Shown here one piece after another: positions 1-12,000 of a DNA stretch of 64,000 nucleotides. The DNA is from Paenibacillus etheri (GTDB lineage: Bacteria > Bacillota > Bacilli > Paenibacillales > Paenibacillaceae), in NCBI RefSeq assembly GCF_001012825.1, contig NZ_LCZJ02000019.1:567427-631426 (forward strand). The letters run 5' to 3'. Positions within the stretch are counted from its first letter, which is position 1. The number at the start of each line of letters is the position of its first letter. A program made the translations under genes and the position numbers. Under the pieces are notes generated by a model. The model was not told the DNA's origin and did not search any database. It was given only the letters and a program-made list of their open reading frames with translations.

Positions 1-3000
1 CTTACCAGCAGTGCCGCAAATTGAGCACGAGTGACTTGGCCTGCTGGTGCAAACGCCTGATCCGTCATGCCGTTAATGATCAGTTTAGAGGCTAAGGTCT
101 CAACATCCTTTTGCGCCCAATGTCCAATCATATCATCGAAGGTTTTTTTGTTCTGAACGATTGCGTATAAGCCATTTGCTTGACTGAATATGGAGACTTC
201 AGTTTTGCCGTTCTTCACTGTGAATACCGATGGCACGAAACGCATTACTCCCGTTACCGGATCGAATATAACAGCGGTCGCAGACAACGGATCTTGAATA
301 ACGCCATCCAAATTTATGACACGTGTTATAAACGTATTTCCGAGACGTTGAAGCTCTTCTTCTTTATCATTTGATTTAAGAATGGCTTTGAATGCGATAA
401 TGTTGCTTACTCGCTTCATTCCTTTTTCTACTATGGATTGTTCAAACTTCTGTTCATGCTGTGAAGTCATATTATCCATTCGAATGATTAAGGTTGAACC
501 CGAAACTTTACCTGTTTTCTCTAGTTCTTCACGATTCAGATTGGAAAGCGGAAGTTCATAACTACCTAAATGACTACTAAGTGTAATGATTGTGTCCTTA
601 TTCGCTTTCAAGCTGTTGTACAAGACATCCAGTGGAAGATGCACTGTATTCCATGCATTCACTCCTGGAATCTCGATGTTAAGATTAGGACTTTCGGTTG
701 TTTTGTAAAGTGCTTCTAACTTTTTCGCTAATGTTTCCCGATCAATGTTTACCGTTAGGCTCAGTGATCCGTTCTGTGCAGTTTTACTTTCTAGTTCTTT
801 CTCTGTTGGCACATAACGATGTGGATCTTCTTTCGTCGGTGATGTCGTTGGTGTAGGTGTTATTGTAGGAATCGTTGGTGTCGTTGGGCTGCCTGGATCT
901 ACACCTGTTCCTGGACCAGTACCTGGATCAGTACTGTCGTCTTGCCCACTAATCGTAATCTCTTTGATTCCATAAACTGATGGATTTCCAACGGAAGTCG
1001 CTACCACTCTCACAACACCGTTCTTCACAGCTTTCAATAAACCACTCGAATTAATGATCGCTTGATCCGTTGGTGTTACTCCATCCGCTCCAAAAACTGT
1101 CCAAATAACAGACTTGTTCGTAGCATTTTCAGGCAATACATTAGCACCAAATTGGAGGGTTCCATTCTTAGTGGTAATCGTTGAAACATCTCCTGAACTT
1201 GTAATGTTAATCTTTTCAACATCCACAGGATCAGTGCCCGGATCGATAATGTCCAATTGACCACTTATGGTAATAGACAACTCACCTTGAACATTAGAAC
1301 CATCCGTTGCTGTGGCTACCACCTTCACGGTTCCATCTTTCACCGCCGTCAGCAGTCCAGATAGATTAATGGTTGCTAAATCCGTTGCAGATACGCTATC
1401 CGCTCCATATACAGCCCATGTTACCGACTTATTCGTAGCATTAGCAGGCAGCACGGTAGCACCAAGTTGAAGGCTTCCGCTCTTAGTGGTAATCGTTGAC
1501 ACATCTGCTGAACTTGAAATGTTAATCTTTTCAACATTCACAGGATCTGTGCCCGGATCGATAATGTCCGATTGACCACTTATGGTAATAGCTAACTCAC
1601 CTTGAACATTAGAACCATCCGTTGCTGTGGCTACCACCTTCACGGTTCCATCTTTCACCGCCGTCAGCAAACCGGATAGTTCAATGGTCGCTTTGTCCGT
1701 TACTGTTATGCCATCTACTTCATACACAGCCCATGTTACAGACTTATTAGCATGGGTAGGTAGCACGGCAGCGCCTAATTGAAGAGTTCCTTTCTTCGTC
1801 GTAATCACCGATGATTCACTTGTGATCGTGATCGATTGAACCTTAACATGATTGTGGATACTATCCTCCATCACTTGCAGTGCAGCATTTAAATCCTTCA
1901 CCGCCTGCTGCAATTGCTGCTGCGTAACAGAGATGCTATCGCGTACATCCTTCGCCTGATCAATAGCTTTTTGTAAAGTTAGTTTCGAACCTTCTGGATA
2001 CTGACCCTCTTCATTTCCTTCTACTGCACTGTCGTGCTTGCTTTGCACACTTGTGATAAGTGCTTGAAGGGCTTGATAGTCCTCATCCATCTCATTCTTC
2101 ATGATGTTAATCTCTGCCGCTGAAGCTAAACCACCATGACCTGCGATGGCAGTAAGTTTCAGGTATCTGCTTGCGACCGGAGCAAATTCTGCGATTTTCT
2201 CAGTGCTGTCATCATCCCAGCTTCCGCCTGTAACTGGTGTGAAGTTCTCACCGTCCAAGCTTGTTAATATCTCGTAAGAAGTAATATTTCCGTTCTGTGC
2301 CCCATTTTGCCTAGGCAAATATTTTAGTTTCGAAATGACATGCGTATTACCAAGATTAAGGGTTATCGATTGTGGCAGCGGATTAGACAAATCCCACTTC
2401 GTATGCCAGATTGTCGACGGATTACCATCAATGGCTTGCGAAGCATCATTATTTTCTCCACTTGTCTCTTCACTCGTTGCCGTAGCAGTCATTTGTGATT
2501 GTGGGATCAACGACGTGTCAACCGGAACCGCGCCATATACGTCAAATTCCCAGAAACTTGCCCATCCATCGGACATATCTGTCACTTGGATTCGTACATA
2601 CCTTGCACGTGTATTGAAATAGTCGAACTGCACTTGGGATGAGCTTGACTTTTTCGTTATTGTCGTCCACTTCACATCATCGTCTGAAACCTCGATTTGA
2701 TATCCGTAATTCCTATTGTCCATTTCCCACTTCACCCGGGTACCCGATAAATCGTAAATCGCCCCAAGGTCAACCTTGTACCAATGTCCCGTGTTTCCGT
2801 CGTCTGCGCTCCAACGGCTCGATTCATTTCCATCGTTACCGGCTTCAGCAGGGTTGTTCCACTGGGAACTATCTGCGGTTACGGGCTTATTAAGCGCTAT
2901 GTTGTGAGGGGCGCTGTACACTTGAATTTCTTTGAACGCTGGCTTCTCCGTACCACTACCTCCAGCAAGTGAATCCACGGTTACTCTGACGTACCTGACC

Positions 3001-6000
3001 CCGGCTGCCGTGTAGTTATCTGGATTCATATCTTGACCCGAAGCCGTACGGCCCGCTACTTGCGACCATTCTGTACCGTTAGAGGAAACTTCGATTCTGT
3101 AGGTATAATGCATGTTATCTCTTCCCCAAAGGATTTTGCTGCCTACCAAATTGTAAGAAGCACCCAAGTCCACCTGCCACCATGCAGGTGCACTACTGTT
3201 GGCCTCCCACCACGAGGCGTTGATGCCATCATTCGCCATGGACGGTTCATTACCGTTTGCCGAGCTGCTTGCGCTGACGGACTTATTTAACGCGACATTT
3301 ACCAATTCCGGATGTTGCGTTGCCTGGTTTTGAAACGGCGCTACTCCAAACACTTTCAACTCGTTGAAACTGGCTTGACCCGTTTGTACTCCCGTTACTA
3401 TAATGCGAACATACCGTGCATTAGCAGATAGCTTATCCCTTTGACGCGACGTTGCTGTCTTATTTTGGGTGTTGTCCAAAATCGTCGTCCAATTTCCTTG
3501 ATCTTCAGATACCTCGATTTTGTACTGATTATAGGAATTTCCACTTGCCCAGACAATTTCCGAGCCCGTGATATTAAAGACGCTGCCCAAATCGACCTCC
3601 CACCATTGTCCAGGATCGCTGCTTGCAGCTGTCCAGCCGGTCGTCTCGTTCCCGTCATTACCATTCGAGCCTGGATTTTCACTTTGCTCACTGCTTGTTG
3701 TTATGCTTTTGTTCAAAGCGACATTCTCACCTTCAAACCAATGTTCTCCTCCGTCACTTCCACCGGGCACGAACACGCTTTGACTTGCCTCGCTAGTGAT
3801 TTCGGCAATTCCCGCGACTAAACCGTTCGCTCTCGCTGTCAGCTTTAAGGTGCCAGGCGTACGAGAAGATTGCACGAATGCGGCGGCTATGCCTCCTTCT
3901 ACAGCAACTGGGTTTGCAAAAGTTCGCGTTACGCCATTGCCAACTAGCCCGCCCGGGCCGCTCAAGTTTAAGGAAACAGAAACGGAATTCGTCGGAACAA
4001 TGTTATTGTCAGCGTCACGTACTGTAATGTAAGCCATTACCAGGTCCGAACCATCCGCAACGAGCCCCTTCCCTTTCGTATCGTACTCTACATTCAGATG
4101 ATGAGGCTGTCCCGGCGTATTCACGGTGTGTGATGCCACAACCACGCCGCCTATTAGACCATCTGCACGTAACGATCCAGCCGCCCAAGGTACATTATTA
4201 AATGTAAATGTCGGGTGGGCTACATGCTTAAATCCGCTATCGGGATTTTGGGTATCAATGAGTTTATTGTTCAAATAAAGCTTAATTTGCTCCGTATTGC
4301 TCGCCACTGTGACGTTTCTTGATGAAGATGGTGTCCAATAATTGGCTATAAAGACCATCGGACCAGAGTCGACGCCGCTTAGCTTCAAGCCAGGATCACG
4401 CTGACTTTGGAAGAAATGGTAATTGAATTTCGGATACCGGTCTAGATCCACTAGACCTGCATAGGCCGGGTCGGTATCCATGCCACGGTTGTTGTCGCTA
4501 AAGCTCCAGACCGTATGTCCGGCTATGCGCGGATTTGCATTAAGGCCCGCCCAGTCGAAGTATCCCTCTCCGTTTAGAGCCTTTTGACGTAAGAGGGTGG
4601 AGTTTATCATGTCGGTTTCGCCCACTTTGCGGACCGACCGATACCCGGTAAGGCTTGTCGCGCTTTCCGACCAATCGTCTCCCCATTCCCTCGTAAAGAG
4701 TGGCTTTAAGGCCGAATCCAATTCTTTGTAGTTCACATCATAAACTTCTTTTCCTTTAAATCCGTATTCCGCAGACGTATACGTCTGATCTCCCGGATAT
4801 TCTTCATGAGTAGCCTTATGCGCGTTTTGCGCATACTCCAGCGAGTAGTCCGTTTCATTCAAGCTGGATTCCCACATAATGATGCTCGGATGATTTCGGT
4901 CTCTTCGTACCATATCTCGGATGGCTTGATAGGAACGCTCCTCAAAGACAGAATCTCCGAAGAATTGCCACCCCGGCGTCGGGGAGATAACGGTCAATCC
5001 AAGTTCATCCGCCGCATCTAAGAAAGATGGATCCTGCGGATAATGACCCGTGCGTACGGTATTGAAACCACCTTCTCGAAGCTGCTTAGCGTCTCGGTAC
5101 TGTCCTGAATTAGGCATCGCGTTACCGACATACAGATACTCTTGGTGCCGATTCGCGCCATACAACATTAGTTTCTCTCCATTAATGAGAAATCCTTGAT
5201 CAGGAGTAAATTGAATCCGCCGGATCCCGATGCGGGTCTTGTAACTATCCACAAAAGTGATCCCATCATTCACTGAAGTATATACTGTGTACAAATTAGG
5301 ATGGTCAGGATGCCAAAGCTTCGGATTACTAATCTTCGTCGATTGGACAAACGTATGGTCGTTACCCGCCCCTATATTTTGAGCATCGCTCATCATAGTG
5401 GCGACCACTTGATTGTTGCTGTCGACGATCGTGGTTTTAACGCTAGTGTTCTTAGCGCTCGCGTTTTCATTGATGATATTTGTCTTCACCTGTACCGTCG
5501 CTTCGTCTTTACTTACCTGTGGGTAGGTAACAAAAATGCCGCCGTCTGCCACCTTATTTGCGTATATAGCATCGGTGACGTGCAAGTTATCCATGACATG
5601 CAGCTTAACGTCTCGATAAAGTCCGCCAAAATATGCAAAGTCCAAACCGCTTTGCGGCTTTCCTGGCGGGGTTTGCGGATCATCCCTATTATCAAGCTTT
5701 ACTGTGATGACATTCGTTGCATCACCTAATTGAACATACTTTGTAATATCGAATGTAAAAGGAGTATATCCGCCGTGATGAATGCCAAGATACGTGCCGT
5801 TAATCCACACTTCTGCATTGGTCATTGCCCCTTCGAATTCGATAAACAGCTTCTTGCCAGTGTAAGAATTATCGAGCGAGAAATGTCTTCGATACGATGC
5901 CAAGCCTTGATAGCTTTGATTGATGCCCCCGTTGATTTTCGGTTCTAGACGTACGCTATGAGGTAAATTAACGCCCTCCCAGCCGCTATCATCGAATGTT

Positions 6001-9000
6001 AATTCTTGGGCTCCGCTTACATCCTCACGTTTGAATAACCAACCCGTGTTGAAATTTAATTCCTCTCGGTTTGTTGGATCAGTTGACGGATTCTGATCAT
6101 CATTTTGTCCAGTGATGATAATAACTTTTTCATCGGAGAGCGAAGAATCGTCCGTTACTGTAGCAACGACTTTCACGCTTCCATCCTTCACAGCTGTTAG
6201 CTTGCCAGATTGATCGATAAGTGCTTTTTCTGTTGCAGTACCATCAACTTCATAGACAGCCCATGTTATTGGCTGATCAACCGGAAGCACGACTGCTTCT
6301 AACGAAAGACTTCCACCCTTTACGTTGATACGATTAGATTCGGTTGTGATCTTGATCGATTTGCCATTCGGATCAGTGATTATAAGCGATTCGAAGGTTT
6401 GTAGCGCAGCATTCAAAGAATTTAAAGTCTTCTGTAACTGCTGCGGTGTAATCGAACTGCTGTTGACTGCCTTTTTCGCTTCAGTTATGGCTGTCTGTAA
6501 CGTTTGTTTTGAACCAGCCGGGTATTGCCCCTTGCCGATGCCTTCAACAGCGCTATCATGCTTGCCTTGCGCATTTGTTATAAGTTCAGCAATCTCCTGA
6601 TACTGGCCATCACTAGCATCTTTGCTTACATTGAGTTCCGCAGCTGAAGCTAAATCGCCATGACCTGCAGTAGTAGTAAGCTTCAGGTATCTACTTGTTA
6701 CCGGAGTAAATTGTGCGGTTTTTTCATTGCTGTCATCACCCCAGGATCCGTTTGCAAACTGTGTAAAAGAAGTTCCGTCCAAACTTGTCGATAATTCATA
6801 AGAAGTAATATTGCCGTTTTGTGACCCATTTTGCCTTGGCAAATATTTAAGTTTTGATATCATTCTCGGTTTCCCAAGATCTAGAGTAATCGACTGCGGC
6901 AATTCCGCCATAGGATCCCATTCTGTATGCCAGATGGTCGAAGGATCTCCGTCAATGGCATTACCCGCTTCGTCTCCGCTGTGATGACTGGTTGATTTTG
7001 CTGTCATTTCATTTTGAGGAATCTCACTAGGATCCGATTCAGCAGGTGTATAATCATTCGTTCGCGTGACGACAAATCCTTGACTTTCATCAATAGATTC
7101 CGTACCAGCGATCATGCGATTAAAGTTTATTTTTTTGTCAACATTGCTTTCTGCGAACGTATTTCCCGTAATGGTGACGGCTTTAGATGCATCAAATGCA
7201 AGCTCAAAACCACCTTGATTCGCAGTATTGTTCGTAAACGTTAACCCATCTGCACTCTTTGCATAAATTGCGGAATTGCCGCCCTCCTTATTAAACTGAT
7301 TGCCGTCAATCACAATATGACTATGCACGGTCTTATCTGGATTCGTCAGAGAAGTGCTCGGTTCAACACTAATCACCGCGTTCCCGTTATTATTAAACGT
7401 ATTGTTACGAATCAAGACATCCTTCACCATTCCCGATTCGTACCAGCTATTAGCATCATCTGCGATCAAGATCGCGCTCATCTGCATGCCATTAAATGTG
7501 TTATTCTCGATGCGAACAGGACCACGCGTTGTCACAAGGATGCCTCTGGTCGGAATCGTTTCAAACGTTGAATTCTTAATAGTAACATTCGGGGTCCATG
7601 TGGCATTTTCAACCACATACTCATTCGCAGTTACCGAAGAAGGTACTGTCTTATCTAGTGTAAGAACAATTTGAGTATCATTTACGCGTGTCACATCGGT
7701 GACCACTGCACTTTCCTTTGAGAGTAAAGTCGACTTGTTGATATATTCGATCGTATCTCCGATGGCAAATGCATCAAACCCCCAGCTCTCAGGATGCATA
7801 AATTGTACTTTCACCTGATTGGATGACGTTACTTGTACAATTTGCAGATGAGTGCCGTGAATGTTAATCGCATCATCATGTGCTCCAGCAAAATAGGAGT
7901 TCGATACCTGAATGTCACCCTTGCTTCCCGAAACTTGCAGGAAGTCCGCCATCGATGCATTCGTCCGTCCACTGCCTGTCTTAGGTGCGAAATTCAAATT
8001 ATCAAACGCAACATCTTCACTGTATTGGCTGACAATTCCAAGCCCGGGTGCAGCATAGAAGTTAACATCTGACCACGCAATATTCTTGCTTCGATAAATC
8101 AACGCACCTTGTTCTCTTCTTGCTGTATCCCGAAGCTGATATGTGTGTCCTACTGTCATTTTCGGACTATTGTTGAAGTTGAATTGTACCTCTCGTTTAC
8201 CGAGATCCTGTGCGCTTGTTGTACCATCAAGAGGATTATCAACTCTCCAGGTCTGTTTCGTAACTGGGTTATACTCTTGCACAGCCTTTACATTTTGAGT
8301 TCCGTTCTCTGTCCAATTCTCTTCACCGAACCATACTAATTGATTGTTCAAAATTGAGTACCATGAATCCGGATGTATACTCGCTTTCATGTAGTTGTTG
8401 CCTACTTCAGTAACGGTCATCTCCGATACGACAGGTCGGTTAAAATCGATGTTTATTCCGTTCACCTTGATATTTGTCGCATGGTCAAATACGATAGGTG
8501 TCATCACACCATGGAATAACAAGGTCGAATCATTCCCCCGAATGGTAAGATCATCAATGTCCTTGAATAGAAGGCCTACCTTTCGAGTACTGTTAGGTGT
8601 CTGCTCTTTTGTGGTCGTATTTGAAATAAAATATTGCACCTGTTTCGCAGTTGATGCTTTAAAATGGTAAGTTTCTGTCGGAAAATCTAAAATTACAGGC
8701 TTCTGCGCCGTCTTGGCGGCCTCAATTGCCGCTCTCACCGCGTCCCCTGCGTCTTCACCTTTATAATTTAGGGTAATTACGCTGTGATTTACTCCATTAA
8801 TTGCTTCAGTAGTTTGTTTAAAATAATCCTTGGAATTGCCCACGCCTTTAACTACACGGGACTGAATATCCGCACGGTCAACTGAAATATAAGTGTTATT
8901 CGCATTGGCATTCTTCTGATCTGTCACCCGGATTTTGAGCACATGCTCCTGATTCAACATCTCCGAGCTTTCAAAAAGCAGTTGTTGATCTAAACGCGAA

Positions 9001-12000
9001 GAGGCGTAAGTATCGACCAGTTGCTCAGGACCATCGTCGATGGAGAACGCAACAATCCCCTGATTATCGTTTTTAGCTCCATATATTTGCACCTTTGAGC
9101 CAGTAAAACGCAGGAGCGCGTATGAACCCGCTTTGTTCGAATAATGGTTGTCACGACTGAATGCCCCAGCTTCAGAAGAGCTATAATCCCAACCCGCACC
9201 GTATACAAACTGATCACTTCCTGATCCAGTTGCATTGTCATTCACGGTTCTATCTAACGAGAATGCAAACTTCTGGTTACTGCCCGTATCAGCTTTGTTT
9301 TGTACGAATTGTTCACCGCTTGAAACACTGTTGTCAGGTATTTCAATCACTTTTCCGCTAGCCCGATTTTTCAATTGATAATAGCCATCACCTGCATCTA
9401 CGACTGACCATTCATCATTGTGGGTAGCATCATCGGTGTACGTGGCTTGAATGATTCCTGCACCGTCTGATGTTGACGCATTCTCTACAGTAAGTGCTTT
9501 TGAACTGCTCATTGAGGTAATTTTGTAATAACCCGGGTTTGTCTTCATAAACATCCATTGTTGATTCTGCCCCGCACTTTCGGACCACTGGATGATAGCA
9601 GCGCCATCTGATTTGGAATCCTCGTTCACGTCCATACGAAGATTGCTGTGTTGAACCGTAAGGTTGAACTTTTGTTGATCAAATGGATCACTTGCAGGAT
9701 CAATTTTCAATAATTGCTCATCTGAATCTGTTATTGAAGATTGGATCAACTGTGTCCCAGTCTCTGTGCTGGTGGTTGAAGCCGTAAGGGCTTTACCACT
9801 TCCGCGATTAACCAACTGATAATAACCGCTCCCTTTATCAACAAGACGCCATTCATCATTATAAGAGGTGTCTGAAGTATAGGTTTGCTGTACGAGTTTC
9901 GCACCATCGGTCATGGATGAATCTAGCACTGCAATCACTTTTTTACTCGTGTTGTTGGTAACTTTGTAGTATCCATCACTTACACTTTCTACATACCACT
10001 GCTGACTGCTTGCTAACGATACTGCTGGCATTTGCACAACCGCTGCTTGCTCTTGCACCGATGCCCCTTCAATATCTAGCAAATGGCCGCTGTTTTTCAT
10101 TTTCATATTGTATAAATGTCCATCTTGTAAAGGAATCGAACCGATCGTGTAAACGTCTCCAATTTGTGTGTCAAAAGAAATCTGATTGTTATTATCTATG
10201 GAGTGCTTTACATTCTGACCGGCTTGATTCATGACGCTAGCACCAGCAATGTTTGGATAAGTAACAACCGCACGATTGCCTTTATTCGATTTGACGCTAA
10301 TGTTTGTAGCTCTTGAATGGTTCCAGTTCACACTAACCTCAAATCCCCCACGTGCAACCAAGCCTGAATAACTTCCTTCTGGCCATGAAGCAGGGAGCGC
10401 CGGCAAAATATCGATGTTATCCAAATGACTTTGTAGTAGCATTTCAGACATACCGGACGTAGCACCGAAGTTGCCATCGATTTGGAATGGCGGATGTGTA
10501 TCGAACAAGTTATTTAATGTACTTCCGGTAAGCTGCCCTTCCAGAATCGTATGTGCATGTGTACCGTCTTGGGCACGAGCCCACATGTTAATTTTGTTAG
10601 CTTTACTCCAACCTGTACCCTCATCTCCACGGTGCTCCAATGATACTTTAGCTGCTTTCAGGAGTTCTGGCGTATTTTTGTTAATTTGCTTTCCTGGAAA
10701 CAGAGCGATTAATTGAGACAAGTGGCGATGTTTGTTGTTCGGATCGTCGATGTCCTCTTTCCATTCTTGAATTTGTCCGTACTTTCCGATTTTAATTGGA
10801 GATAGCTGATTTAATTTAGTCTGGACTTCCTCACGAAAATCAGAATCGACTTTTAAGGTTATACTCGCTTCCAAATAGTTGGTAAAAAGATCTTGTACGA
10901 GCTGCTGGTCATAAGCACATCCTGTACTGATCGTTCCTTGTTCCGGTGAATAACAAGGCGTGGATACCAATGTTCCATCCGTATCTTCAACTAAATACTG
11001 GGTCCAAAATTGTGTCGTTTCTTTCAAAATTGGATATACACGTGACTTCAGTAGATCGATATCTCCTGAAAATTTATAACTCTCCCAAATGTTATTCGAA
11101 ATAAAAGCATTGGATGCCGGTGACCAGCCCCAATTAAAATCCCATCCCGGCGAAGTATATCCGAATGGATTGTTTGCCACTCCAATCGACCATGCATCTT
11201 TAATGCCATAATATTTCTCAGATGAAATTCGACCTGGAGTACGCAATGAATTAATGTAATCGATCAATGGTGACATCGTCTCCGAGAGGTTCGATACCAT
11301 CGCTGGCCAATAATTCATTTGAATGTTGACATTAAAGTGATAATCACTGCTCCATGGCGCTCTGTTGGAATTATTCCATACGCCTTGTAAGTTGGCCGGT
11401 AGTGAACCGGAACGTGAAGAAGAAATTAGCAGATATCGGCCATATTGATAAAATAATACCTCTAACGCTTTACTTTTCGTTCCTTCATATGTGGCTAAGA
11501 GCTCGTCTGTTGGAATCGTAGGCTTGGAATCGCCCAAATCTAGTTTCACACGATCAAACAAAGCCTTATAATCTTGCTTATGATTCTCAAGTAGCGTTTC
11601 ATAAGTTTTACTCTCAGCAGCATCCAATATCGCCACTTCCTCATTATGCGGGTCATTTCCTCTATAAGTAGGATAGGTATTGGAATAGTTAGTGCCCATT
11701 GTAGTAAGAATGGTTAACGAATCAACATTCGCTGCATGGATCTTCCCATCCCCCGGGGTTATATTTCCGCCTTGATGGAGCACACGGAAGTTCGCTTCAT
11801 ATAGCAAATTGTTGTCAAGAACATTACCCCTAATATTAATGTTGTTCCCGCTCGCTGTAACTACGCCTCCCTGAGCACTTGTCGGGCGTACATCCAAGGA
11901 CAGCTTACCTGGCTGATTGGCTGTCAAACGCGTAACCATCACTTTATCAGGATAGCTGACAAAATATTCTCGTGTATACTCTACTCCATCTTGCGTGTAC

